This document shows positions 1 through 8,076 of a stretch of DNA of 64,000 bases, piece after piece; position 1 is the stretch's first letter, and every line of letters starts with the position of its first letter. The stretch comes from Paenibacillus sp. HWE-109. Its GTDB lineage: Bacteria; Bacillota; Bacilli; Paenibacillales; NBRC-103111. A program made the position numbers and the translations under genes. Below the pieces are notes generated by a model, which made no database searches, was not told the DNA's origin, and was given only the letters and a program-made list of their open reading frames with translations. The stretch is from NCBI RefSeq assembly GCF_022163125.1, contig NZ_CP091881.1, forward strand, positions 8,574,501 through 8,638,500. The letters are read 5' to 3'.

Positions 1-137
1 ATATTATGGAGTTTAACGTGGATTATAACGGCATGATGGCTGCTGCAAGTGCCGCGATCCTGCCAATGATCATCGTGTTCGTGCTTGGTCAGCGCTTCAT
101 TATTCAAGGCATTTCAAATACGGCGGTAAAAGGGTAG
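1..137 (+). CDS. Sugar ABC transporter permease, C-terminal fragment (MalG/UgpE type)
   Basis: Only the last 44 codons are inside the window (frame from base 3, TAG at 135-137). The peptide shows the usual end of a CUT1 inner-membrane permease: a periplasm-facing segment, a final hydrophobic helix (AAILPMIIVFVLGQRFIIQG) and a short tail ending in VKG. The same ending (GSVKG or GSIKG) is seen in several complete permeases further along this window. It was probably the last gene of an importer operon, because a terminator follows 20 bases downstream. Its substrate cannot be judged from this fragment. Confidence 0.85.
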   Translation, partial: IMEFNVDYNGMMAAASAAILPMIIVFVLGQRFIIQGISNTAVKG

Positions 138-157
138 TTCCACCTGGAAAAGCAAAG

Positions 158-203
158 AAGGGCTGTCTCACAAGGTTACAACCTTGCGAGCAGCCCTTTC
201 TCT
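158..203 (+). terminator. Rho-independent terminator after the permease
   Basis: AAGGGCTG at 158 pairs with CAGCCCTT near 191-198, with a second inner stem (AAGGTT/AACCTT), followed by TTCTCTTTC. It closes the partial operon. Confidence 0.8.
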
Positions 204-232
204 TTCTGCTATCCAACCAGCATCACCAGACC

Positions 233-324
233 CCGCTGCACCAAGAAATAAGAGCATCCAGAAGCTCTTATCCGCGCCAAAAGCAGCTCGATTCAAGCAA
301 TAAGAGTCCCTGGGGGCTCTTATC
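233..324. repeat. Family C double-hairpin repeat, unit 1
   Basis: The unit contains two perfect or near-perfect hairpins: AATAAGAGC..GCTCTTAT at about 246-271 and AATAAGAGTC..GGCTCTTATC at about 299-324, separated by a 27-base linker. A second unit begins at 1641. Removing the IS3 element and one copy of its target duplication gives a period of about 114 bp, so the two units were tandem before insertion. Confidence 0.75.
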
Positions 325-380
325 GCCAACCAAAACCACCCAAATGTATCTGAGTCAATAGAGTGGACACAAAAAAAGAG

Positions 381-1265
381 CTAAGAAGTTAGTTTTATTT
401 GCTTGTAGTACTGGGATTCAAACTTGTCTGGAGACAAATAGCCAAGCTTGCTGTGCGTACGCTTCCTGTTGTAGAAAAACTCAATGTACCAGTAGATTCG
501 TTGGTGTGCTTCTTGGCGGCTTTGAAATTTATATCTGTACACCAATTCCCGCTTGAGAATGCTGTGAAAAGCCTCTATACAAGCGTTGTCGTAGCAATTA
601 CCTTTACGGCTCATACTACGAATCATATGGTATTCTTTCAGTTGTTTACGGTACTCATTAGATGCATACTGCGATCCCCGGTCTGAATGATGGATAAGGC
701 CTTTAGGCGGCCTTTTGGCTTCGTATGCTTGATTTAAGGCGTCTAGCGTCAGTTCCACGGTCATGCGATTGCCCAGCTGCCAGCCAACGATTTTGCGGGT
801 AAACAAGTCAAGAACGCTTGCTAAATAAAGGTTTCCTTGACGTGTATGGATGTACGTGATGTCGGTAACCCATACTTGATTCGGTCTTGTACACACATCA
901 AAATGCTGATTTAACCAATTTGGCGCAATCGGGTGGCTGTGATTGGAATCCGTTGTTTGTACCTTGAATTTCCCTATAGCTTGTGAGCGTAAGCCCTTCT
1001 TTTTCATGATGCGTCCAACCGTTTTGACAGCGACTTTGAAACCTTTTTTTCTCAGTTCCTTTGTGATTTTCGGACTCCCGTAATTCCGATCCGATTCCAA
1101 GTACTCCTTTTCCACCTCTTTAGCCAACGCTTCGCGGTGCTTTTTCCGCTCACTTGGGGGTGTGGTTCGCCATTTATAATAGCCGCTCTTGGATACACCT
1201 AGTACGCTGCACATCTTCTCAACTCGAAATGTTGAACGGTGGTCATCAATGAACTTGAATCTCAC
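381..1265 (-). CDS. IS3-family transposase OrfB (DDE catalytic domain)
   Basis: This is the catalytic half of the transposase, 294 codons from a GTG at 1265. It begins with a short helical region (residues 1-60, HTH_21-like) and continues as an rve integrase core. Visible catalytic motifs are VTDITYI (first Asp), HSDRGSQYAS (second Asp) and NACIEAFHSILKRE (the Glu). The GTG overlaps the orfA stop as GTGA. The real product is probably an OrfAB fusion made by -1 frameshifting, because this frame stays open upstream of the GTG to the A6G heptamer at 1295-1301. Under that reading the GTG is an internal valine codon. The gene is intact and of normal family length. Confidence 0.93.
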   Translation of the reverse strand: MRFKFIDDHRSTFRVEKMCSVLGVSKSGYYKWRTTPPSERKKHREALAKEVEKEYLESDRNYGSPKITKELRKKGFKVAVKTVGRIMKKKGLRSQAIGKFKVQTTDSNHSHPIAPNWLNQHFDVCTRPNQVWVTDITYIHTRQGNLYLASVLDLFTRKIVGWQLGNRMTVELTLDALNQAYEAKRPPKGLIHHSDRGSQYASNEYRKQLKEYHMIRSMSRKGNCYDNACIEAFHSILKRELVYRYKFQSRQEAHQRIYWYIEFFYNRKRTHSKLGYLSPDKFESQYYKQIKLTS

Positions 1266-1567
1266 TTCGGGTCTTTGCTGAAGATGTGCAGCGCCTTTTT
1301 TAAGATAGCTAGTTCTTCCTCTAGGTCTTTGTTGCGTTGTTCCAAGTCTTTCATGATCTGATCATGGCTACGTAGATTGCCACTTCCTACGAAGGGCTCA
1401 TCTGGAAATTGGCGATATTTACTGACCCAACTGCTCAATGTCTTCGCTGGAATGTTCAATTCGCTTGCAATATCCGGAATCGATTTACTATGTTGTTGAA
1501 TGTACTTAACCGTTTCTTCTTTGAACTTTTGATTGTACCGTTGGCGGAATTCATTCATCTCGGACAC
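1262..1567 (-). CDS. IS3-family transposase OrfA (DNA-binding)
   Basis: A 101-residue protein with an HTH_Tnp_1-type helix-turn-helix in its first 60 residues (the region around SIPDIASELNIPAKTLSSWV). A leucine-zipper-like coiled coil lies near the end (DLEQRNKDLEEELAILKKAL). In this family OrfA binds the terminal repeats and regulates transposition, and its first part is shared with the OrfAB transposase. Start ATG 1567 is close inside the right terminal repeat, the usual place. Confidence 0.9.
   Translation of the reverse strand: MSEMNEFRQRYNQKFKEETVKYIQQHSKSIPDIASELNIPAKTLSSWVSKYRQFPDEPFVGSGNLRSHDQIMKDLEQRNKDLEEELAILKKALHIFSKDPK
1295..1301 (-). other. Programmed -1 frameshift site (A6G heptamer) in the IS3 element
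   Basis: On the minus strand the heptamer reads A AAA AAG in the orfA frame, the classic X XXY YYZ phasing. Slipping back one base enters the orfB frame, which has no stop codon between the heptamer and the nominal orfB start. Confidence 0.8.
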
Positions 1568-1640
1568 CTCGTCATTTAGATAGGTCTATTATCTAATTTC
1601 CCAATTCGTTGTGTCCACTGTTAAGTCTAAATGCAAAATT

Positions 1641-1721
1641 CCGCTGCACGAAGAATTAAGAGCCTCCAGAAGCTCTTATCCGCGCCAAAAGCAGCTCGAT
1701 TCAAGCAATAAGAGTCTCCAG
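1641..1721. repeat. Family C double-hairpin repeat, unit 2, interrupted by the IS1182 element
   Basis: This matches unit 1 through the first hairpin, linker and left arm of the second hairpin. It is then cut at CCAG and resumes after the IS1182 element at 3414-3424 with the right arm GGCTCTTATC. The insertion point is therefore the loop of the second hairpin. Confidence 0.8.
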
Positions 1722-3409
1722 GAGTCTGTCCGACGAAAAGAATTAAAAGAGCACTCCATCGTGAAACTGAACGATGAGTGCTCTTTATGTGTAGCTTTGT
1801 AGCTTTTCCCTGTTCAATCTGGTTTTTCCGTAGCCTACTCCCTCTCATCCAGCCACTCTTTGTTTACGGGCAGACCTCTCCCGTTTGTACAAAGTGGCTG
1901 GTTTGGGATACTTCGCCGCATGCAATTTGCGGATGTTGTGGCTTAGAGAGAGCAGTATGAACTCCCCAGATACTTTATCCTCGCCCCGCAAATGGAATTG
2001 ACGAAATCCTTGAACCTCCTTCAACTGCCCCCATATCGGTTCAACGATCGCCTTACGCATTCGGTAAACGGCTGTTCCCTCATCACTTTGCACTTTCGTT
2101 CGCATTTCCTCTCGCAGGGGATCATGCTCGCTACGTGTGATGGAACGCTTCCCTGTTTTACTTTTTACACACTCGTCTCGAAAAGGACATTCGCTACAGA
2201 CGCTGCATTCATAAACCCAAGTCGTTGGCTTATCTGCATCATTCGCATGCACGGTTCGTTTCCGTGTAAGCTCTTTGCCAGCAGGGCAGAGATAATAATC
2301 TAGCTCAGGTACATAAGTGAAGTTGGTCTTGTCGTAGGCATTATTCTTTTTTTTGTTTTCGCGATCGGCAGCAATGTAGGCATCCACTTCAGCCTCCAGC
2401 GCCGCTGCAATGTTGGACGCACTAAAATACCCTGCATCAGCACTCAGCTTCTGAGGCCTATCTCCTGTCATTGTTTTCATGGAATGAAGCACGTTTTCAA
2501 ACTGCTGTTGATCGGTTGTTTGGTTACTCATTTGAAGTCCAACGATGAAGCCATGATCGCTGTCTACGGCAATTTGTGGATTGTAGCCTTGAATGACACC
2601 TTGGTTCCGTGTGCTCATGATGCGAGAGTCGGCATCGGTAAAATTAAATTGATCGCTCTGAGGAGATTCGGCCTGTTCCGCTGGCCGCTGTTCTTCCAAA
2701 TTCTCCAGCGCAGATTTTATTTGCGCGATGCGGGCATAGCGTTCCTCCAACGATAGGGAAGGACTCGTCGGATGGGGTTCCTCCAACATTTCCTCGGTAG
2801 CAGAATACTCCAATGCTTGCCGGACTTCGTCTTCCAATTGAACGAGGCGTTTTTGCATACGCTCACGTGACATCGATTTATGTTTAGAGGCGCTTGCCTT
2901 TATTTTAGAACCGTCAATGCTCACATGCCCGAGCGAGATATAGCCCAGTTCCATAGCGATTTGTATGACTTGTTTGAATAAACCTGGAAGGGTATCCAGG
3001 TGGTTCTTCCGAAAGTCACTCAGCGTACGAAAATCTGGCAGGTATCCGCCACATAACCAGCGAAAAGGAATGCTTTCTTTCGTAGCTATTTGAAGTTTCC
3101 TAGACGTGAAGACGCCTGTCGCATACCCATAGAACCACAGTTTGAGCAGCATGGCAGGATGATAGGCTTCTTCTCCACGCTTGGAGTATTTGTTAGTAAT
3201 GGCAGATAGGTCTAACTGCTCGACGATGTCGCTGACAAGTCTAACTTCATGATCATCTGTTACCCACTCGCTTAAATAGATAGGTAGAAGTTCACCTTGC
3301 TCTGTGGTATATGCTTTGAATTTAGCCATGCCTACGACACATCCTTTTGAAGTCTTATTACTACTTATTCGGAATTGTTTGACTAATTCCTGTTTCGTCG
3401 GACAGACTC
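1722..3409 (-). mobile_element. Complete IS1182-family element, 1688 bp
   Basis: Both ends carry the perfect 17-bp inverted repeat GAGTCTGTCCGACGAAA (1722-1738, and its complement at 3393-3409). The element is flanked by the 4-bp direct repeat CCAG (1718-1721 and 3410-3413). One intact transposase gene fills it. Identical ends and a clean target duplication suggest a fairly recent insertion. The target was the loop of a palindromic repeat. Confidence 0.93.
1845..3329 (-). CDS. IS1182-family transposase
   Basis: A 494-residue single-ORF transposase of the IS1182 type. The N-terminal DUF772-like region (about residues 10-110) contains the typical RWLCGGYLPDFRTLSDF stretch, followed by a helical insert. 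The DDE_Tnp_1-like core begins at the VSIDGSK motif (first Asp) and continues through LSADAGYFS (second Asp). After a cysteine-rich patch (CPAGKEL..CSVCSECPFRDEC), which resembles the zinc-knuckle-like segment of the family, the C-terminal part includes VEPIWGQLKEVQGFRQFHLRG with the catalytic Glu. Length and motif order are normal, so the gene looks functional. Confidence 0.93.
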   Translation of the reverse strand: MAKFKAYTTEQGELLPIYLSEWVTDDHEVRLVSDIVEQLDLSAITNKYSKRGEEAYHPAMLLKLWFYGYATGVFTSRKLQIATKESIPFRWLCGGYLPDFRTLSDFRKNHLDTLPGLFKQVIQIAMELGYISLGHVSIDGSKIKASASKHKSMSRERMQKRLVQLEDEVRQALEYSATEEMLEEPHPTSPSLSLEERYARIAQIKSALENLEEQRPAEQAESPQSDQFNFTDADSRIMSTRNQGVIQGYNPQIAVDSDHGFIVGLQMSNQTTDQQQFENVLHSMKTMTGDRPQKLSADAGYFSASNIAAALEAEVDAYIAADRENKKKNNAYDKTNFTYVPELDYYLCPAGKELTRKRTVHANDADKPTTWVYECSVCSECPFRDECVKSKTGKRSITRSEHDPLREEMRTKVQSDEGTAVYRMRKAIVEPIWGQLKEVQGFRQFHLRGEDKVSGEFILLSLSHNIRKLHAAKYPKPATLYKRERSARKQRVAG

Positions 3410-3425
3410 CCAGAGGCTCTTATCT

Positions 3426-3579
3426 TTAGTTAGCGGACGCAATCCTCCGGAAATCCGATGGCGTTGCGCCCGTTTCCTTTGCAAATTCGGTCAAACGAGC
3501 GGAAGCTTCTGAAGCCGATGGTGTCGGCGATCTCGAACGTTAAGGAACGTCGTGTCATGCACGGCTTGAAACGTTTGGC
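3426..3579 (-). pseudogene. Remnant of an AraC-family regulator (C-terminal helix-turn-helix)
   Basis: On the minus strand, translation gives FEIADTIGFRSFRSFDR in one frame. After a one-base shift it continues EFAKETGATPSDFRRIASAN followed by TAA at 3426. Together these are the second HTH and tail of an AraC/XylS regulator (IADTIGF..S.FDR.F...TG.TPS.FR). No intact N-terminal part is visible upstream, and the frame is broken, so this is a decayed fragment. It lies directly beside the hairpin repeats and the IS1182 element, which suggests a gene lost in a rearranging region. Confidence 0.65.
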
Positions 3580-3667
3580 ATTGCTCCAGCTTTTTTGCGG
3601 AAAGCATCCTCCTGTTCCACCGTATCCTCTTAATCTGTCGGCAAAAAAACATCATGATCCCTAGGCT

Positions 3668-3850
3668 GAGGGAACTACAGTACGCTATTCCAGCCAAAAG
3701 TGGCATGATAGCGAGCTTGAGGGAACTACAGTGCGCTATTTTGCTGTTTGCTTAGAAATTTAGCACTTTTCGTAGAAATAAGACCCTGTAGTTCCGCTAT
3801 GACCATAGCATCCCTGCTATTTGCCAAAATAACGTACTGGAGTTCCCTTA
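3668..3850. repeat. Family A intergenic repeat, copy A1 (183 bp)
   Basis: The copy holds four versions of one 20-bp motif: GGGAACTACAGTACGCTATT at 3670, GGGAACTACAGTGCGCTATT at 3721, and two inverted versions at 3777-3795 and 3828-3847. The order is forward, forward, reverse, reverse, so outer and inner pairs can form nested stems. Related copies lie at 15795 and 47837. From 3851 to 4045 no further feature is clear except a possible -10 (TATACT, 3982-3987) before the response regulator. Confidence 0.8.
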
Positions 3851-4045
3851 CGCATTGAAGAGGCTTATCTTTTAGGCGGCGAAGCCAGTTTTCTCATTTG
3901 TCCGACAACCCGATGGACAAAATTCATTTATGAAATATAAATTACTTGTGTTCGTTCATTCACCTGCGGAGCGTGTCCTGCTATACTCATTTTAATCCAG
4001 TATTATAAGACACAGTCACGATGTAAATAAAAGGGGGCTTTCGCA

Positions 4046-5344
4046 GTGAGTCGAATCTTGCTTGTCGATGATGAAATTTATGCCATTGAAGGACTTAAAT
4101 ATAACTTGGAATGGGAATCCCTGGGGTTTACAGAGGTTTTGGAAGCGTATAATATCGACATGGCCAAAAAGATCATAACGGAGCATCCCATTGATATTAT
4201 GATATGCGATATAGAGATGCCCAGTGGCAATGGACTTCAATTAATGGAATGGGTTAAACAGCATTATCCTTCTATGGTTGTCGTGTTTCTTACTTGTCAT
4301 TCGGAATTTGATTATGCGAAAAAAGCGGTTCAATTGGGCGTATTTGATTATATCGTTAAGCCCGTTAACTTCTCGGAATTCGAAGAGATTATCGTGAAAG
4401 CATTGGAAATCCGCAAAAAGGAGCTGGGGTTCGTTGAGATCAAAGAGACGTACGAAAGGTTCTACCCGCTGTGGGAGGCCAAAAAGCCGCTGCTAATTGA
4501 ACGAATATGGCAAGATTATCTGGATGAGCGGATATCCAATGATCCAGTTAAGATGGAAGGCGAGCTGCAAGAAGTCGGACTGACCATTTCTGACAACTTT
4601 ACGATTCTGCCCATCCTGATCAGTGTGGAGAAGTGGCAGCGAGAATTCAGTTCCAGAGATGAGGAAGTCCTTGAGTATGCCATTCGAAACGCGGCTGCGG
4701 AACTGGTCGTCGGACAGGATAACGGACTTGCCTTGCAGGATCATTCCGGTATCAATGTGATCTTCATCTACTCGGACGGAAGCGAGCCGCTTCCCCTGGA
4801 AGACTGGCGTCTGAGATGCGAAGCCTTTATTCGGGCCTGCAACGAACATTTTTATTGCCATGTATCCTGTTACATCGGGAATTGGGCGACCATCCAGGAC
4901 TTATCCCGTGTATATCAAGATTTGATTGCTATGGAAAGCAACAATATCAGCCTGTCCAATCAGGCCTTTATGTACCAGCGGCAATTCGGCCGCAAAGGTG
5001 AAAAAACGATGATTGAAATGGTGAAGACATATATCAAAGAGAACTTGACCGCGGAAATAACCCGCGAAGATATAGCGGGGTCTGTTCATTTAAACCCGGC
5101 GTATTTGTCGCGCTTTTTTAAGAAAGAGACAGGTGAGACACTCACCGATTTCATAACGTTCGAACGGATGAAGATGGCCAGGGATCTCTTAACGGGAACG
5201 GATGCTACCATCAGTCAAATTGCAGTCTCTCTGGGCTATACGCATTTTTCTCATTTTTCGAAAATGTTTAAACGCACCTATCAGATGACGCCGCATGAAT
5301 TGCGTAAATGGAAGAATGAAGATACCGGGGTGCGAGGCAGATGA
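4046..5344 (+). CDS. YesN-like response regulator with AraC output domain
   Basis: A 432-residue two-component regulator. The CheY-like receiver spans about residues 1-120, with the acidic pair D8/D9 and phosphoacceptor D55 (MICDIEMP). Lys104 lies in DYIVKPVNF. A poorly conserved middle follows, then two AraC-type helix-turn-helices at about 322-428 (ending MFKRTYQMTPHELRK). The start is GTG at 4046, chosen because AAAAGGGGGC sits 8-17 bases upstream. The stop overlaps the next gene as ATGA, so it is co-translated with its sensor kinase. It probably activates the permease, binding-protein and glycosidase genes that follow when the kinase senses the substrate. The inducer is unknown. Confidence 0.92.
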   Translation: MSRILLVDDEIYAIEGLKYNLEWESLGFTEVLEAYNIDMAKKIITEHPIDIMICDIEMPSGNGLQLMEWVKQHYPSMVVVFLTCHSEFDYAKKAVQLGVFDYIVKPVNFSEFEEIIVKALEIRKKELGFVEIKETYERFYPLWEAKKPLLIERIWQDYLDERISNDPVKMEGELQEVGLTISDNFTILPILISVEKWQREFSSRDEEVLEYAIRNAAAELVVGQDNGLALQDHSGINVIFIYSDGSEPLPLEDWRLRCEAFIRACNEHFYCHVSCYIGNWATIQDLSRVYQDLIAMESNNISLSNQAFMYQRQFGRKGEKTMIEMVKTYIKENLTAEITREDIAGSVHLNPAYLSRFFKKETGETLTDFITFERMKMARDLLTGTDATISQIAVSLGYTHFSHFSKMFKRTYQMTPHELRKWKNEDTGVRGR

Positions 5345-7071
5345 ATGACAAGAGCAGGAAATCGCTAATCTTCAAATTTGTAAGCGTATTTATCCTAGTA
5401 TCCCTTCCTTTGTTTTTATTGTTGTTTTTCAGCAACAGCTATGCGATGAACTTGGTTCGCGATCAAGTTGCCCAAACGAATTCGAGCCTGTTAAGCGGGC
5501 AAATGAGCCATATTGACAGTAAGTTATCGGAAATCAATACCTACATGTTCAGGCTGGCCTTCCAAGATCCGGCGGTCATTTCCTTGGAACGGCAGCCTCG
5601 CGGAAGCGATGAATACTTAATGACGCGAATCGCTGCGGCCAATACGATGGAGAAGGATATTAACTACTACAGCGAATTGGGTGCTTTATTCATTTATTCG
5701 GCCAAAACGCAAGATCTTGTGATGACAAGAGCGAACGGGTCGCAAATTCCGCAAAACAAAAGTACAGAGGATTTCATATATGAATGGATGCGCAGCGAGG
5801 GGCAATTCGTGGAACATGGGGATGGATGGAGGACCGTGAAGGTTGCGGGCATTCCTTGTTTAATTCATGTTGTCAAATCAGGGGCGAGTCTCTACGTAGG
5901 AAGTATCATTCCCATTCAAAGCTTGGCTGCTCCTTCCAATAAGGTTCCTTTGGTCGCTGATGAGCAAATTATTTTCTTCTCTGATCAGGCAGAGCCGTTA
6001 ACGGCAACGACGATTTCCCCGGAATTTTTGCGCCCACTTACTGGCAAGATTCTCCAAACAGATAAATCCTTCCACACGGTGGAAATCCCGGATAAGTATT
6101 TATTGGTTACGAATCGCTCGCAGGTCTCTAATCTGATCATGACTGTTCTCCTGCCAGAGAAAAATGTCTATAAACAGCTCTCTTTGCTGCAAAAATTAAT
6201 CTACTTCCTGCCTTTTGTCATTGGCTGCTTGCTCATCATCAATGTAGTTTTATTAAAAAAAATCGTCGTGAACCCAATCATTCGTGTTATTCGCGCAATG
6301 AGACGAATGCAGGATGGGGACTTGCAGTACAGGATGCCGCCTAGTCATTCCAAGGAGCTGGCCTTGCTTTCGGAGACCTTTAATACCATGTCCGCTGAAA
6401 TTTCATCTTTGAAAATCAACGTCTATGAAGAGCATATTAAAACACAGCAAGCCGAAATTAAACACCTGCAATTGCAAATCAATCCTCATTTTTTACTGAA
6501 TTCTTTAAATATAGCTTATAACCTAATTGCCACTAAGAAATCCGAATTAGCGCAGAAAATGATGGTGCATCTGATGCATTATTTCCGCTCCATGATCCGA
6601 AGCCCGCAGAAAATGGTCACGATTCGGGAAGAAATGAAGCACATCGACCACTATTTGCAAATTCATAAGATGCGTTTTCCGCTGCATTTTGATTACGCTA
6701 TTGAAATCGATGAGCATGTCGGCGAGTGGCTTATTCCTTCTTTGATTTTCCAGCCCTTTGTCGAAAATGCCATTATCCATGGCATGGTGATGCAGGAGGA
6801 GGGCTTTCGTTTGAAAATTAGCTGTTATGAAGAGCAAGCAGATCATAGCCGTGGCTTTTGGATACAGATTGCGGATAACGGCAATGGATTTTCGGAGCAA
6901 GCGTTGCGCAAGTTCATGACAAGGGGTCAGGCATCTGAGGAGGCCGGGAATTTGGGCATTCACAATGTGAAACAAAGACTGCAAGCCTATTATGCCAATG
7001 AGGCCCGTCTCATGATTGGAAATGGGCTGGAAAAAGGGGCGGTCGTTCGTCTTTTTATACCCAAGAAGTAA
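5341..7071 (+). CDS. YesM-like membrane sensor histidine kinase
   Basis: A 576-residue kinase partnered with the preceding regulator. One membrane helix lies at about 9-31, an extracellular sensing region at about 32-286, and a second helix at 287-306. A HAMP linker runs to about 360. The His_kinase domain has H383 in QINPHFLLNSLN, and the HATPase domain has N476 in QPFVENAIIHG and the G box ADNGNGF. This is the standard YesM/LytS-type layout used by Paenibacillus to sense extracellular sugars. The ATG overlaps the regulator stop by four bases. The next gene starts 90 bases downstream, in keeping with a shared or adjacent operon. Confidence 0.92.
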   Translation: MNDKSRKSLIFKFVSVFILVSLPLFLLLFFSNSYAMNLVRDQVAQTNSSLLSGQMSHIDSKLSEINTYMFRLAFQDPAVISLERQPRGSDEYLMTRIAAANTMEKDINYYSELGALFIYSAKTQDLVMTRANGSQIPQNKSTEDFIYEWMRSEGQFVEHGDGWRTVKVAGIPCLIHVVKSGASLYVGSIIPIQSLAAPSNKVPLVADEQIIFFSDQAEPLTATTISPEFLRPLTGKILQTDKSFHTVEIPDKYLLVTNRSQVSNLIMTVLLPEKNVYKQLSLLQKLIYFLPFVIGCLLIINVVLLKKIVVNPIIRVIRAMRRMQDGDLQYRMPPSHSKELALLSETFNTMSAEISSLKINVYEEHIKTQQAEIKHLQLQINPHFLLNSLNIAYNLIATKKSELAQKMMVHLMHYFRSMIRSPQKMVTIREEMKHIDHYLQIHKMRFPLHFDYAIEIDEHVGEWLIPSLIFQPFVENAIIHGMVMQEEGFRLKISCYEEQADHSRGFWIQIADNGNGFSEQALRKFMTRGQASEEAGNLGIHNVKQRLQAYYANEARLMIGNGLEKGAVVRLFIPKK

Positions 7072-7161
7072 CTTAAGTGATAGGTTCGGTATCTTGAGCG
7101 CTATCTGATGCAAGCCGCTCCCTCTACAATGAAGAAGAGAAATAGAGTGGAGGGTAGCGGA

Positions 7162-8064
7162 ATGGCAAAGAAATATAGCAGTCTGATTCTAATGACACTG
7201 CCTGGCGTGTTGTATTTATTTATTAACAATTACTTGCCGATGCTTGGCACATTCATTGCGTTTAAGAACATTAATTACACTAAAGGAATTTTCCATAGCG
7301 ACTGGGTGGGCTTCAAAAACTTTGAATTTCTATTCAAATCACAGGATGCTTTCATCATTACCCGGAATACGCTGCTCTACAATGGAACGTTTATCATCGT
7401 TAATAATTTAATTATTGCCCTGCTGGTAGCGTTGCTGTTGAACGAGATCAAAAATCGCTTCGCGCGCAATTTGTACCAAAGTATCATGCTGCTGCCTTTT
7501 TTAATTTCTTTTAGCATCGTTGGCTATATTGTTCTGGCTTTTTTCAGTATCGAACACGGTTTTATCAATAAAGTCATTTTTCCGTTCTTGCATATACAAC
7601 CGATTGAATGGTATTTGGAGTCCAAATACTGGCCTTACATTCTTGTTATCGTGAATACGTGGAAATATGTCGGTTATTCCAGTTTGATCTATTTTGCCGC
7701 TATGATCGGCATTAATCAGGAGTATTATGAGGCTGCTCGCATGGACGGCGCGAATCGCTGGCTGCAGATGACGAAGATCACGCTCCCGCTGATCCGTCCG
7801 GTGGTGATCGTTGTGGTGCTGATCCTGATTGGCCGCATCTTTTATGCCGATTTCGGCATGTTCTTCCAGGTCCCTCTCAATACAGGTATTTTGTTCTCGA
7901 CTACCAATGTAATTGATACTTACGTCTACCGGGCTTTATTGGTAACAGGTGATATCGGCATGTCTTCGGCTGCGGGTTTATACCAATCGACAGTGGGATT
8001 CGTGCTCGTCATCATCGCCAATATGCTGGTCAGAAAATGGGATAAAGAGAGCGCTTTATTTTAG
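7162..8064 (+). CDS. CUT1 sugar ABC permease, LplB-like
   Basis: Inner-membrane permease of about 300 residues with the usual LplB-type start (LPGVLYLFINNYLPMLGTFIAFKN). The EAA loop that docks the ATPase is visible as EAARMDGANRWLQMTKITLP. An upstream ATG at 7108 is in frame but has no ribosome binding site. ATG 7162 is preceded by GGAGGG at 7149-7154 and gives the family's normal N-terminus. It pairs with the next permease, 12 bases downstream. No ATPase gene is nearby. Confidence 0.9.
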   Translation: MAKKYSSLILMTLPGVLYLFINNYLPMLGTFIAFKNINYTKGIFHSDWVGFKNFEFLFKSQDAFIITRNTLLYNGTFIIVNNLIIALLVALLLNEIKNRFARNLYQSIMLLPFLISFSIVGYIVLAFFSIEHGFINKVIFPFLHIQPIEWYLESKYWPYILVIVNTWKYVGYSSLIYFAAMIGINQEYYEAARMDGANRWLQMTKITLPLIRPVVIVVVLILIGRIFYADFGMFFQVPLNTGILFSTTNVIDTYVYRALLVTGDIGMSSAAGLYQSTVGFVLVIIANMLVRKWDKESALF

Positions 8065-8076
8065 AGGGGGATACGT

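Larger units (their letters stand above)
345..1635 (-). mobile_element. Complete IS3-family element (IS150-like), 1291 bp
   Basis: The element begins TG at 345 and ends CA at 1635. The ends are imperfect inverted repeats of about 26 bp whose inner core AGTGGACAC is identical. AAA directly flanks both sides (342-344 and 1636-1638), consistent with a 3-bp target duplication. It carries orfA and orfB on the minus strand with a programmed frameshift signal, and both frames are intact, so it may still be mobile. It sits between the two family C repeat units. The exact ends are inferred from the TG..CA rule and the alignment of the two ends. Confidence 0.8.

Noticed and set aside
399..686. Open frame on the plus strand (95 codons)
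   Set aside because: It lies antisense to the OrfB transposase, has no ribosome binding site, and its product has no recognisable pattern.
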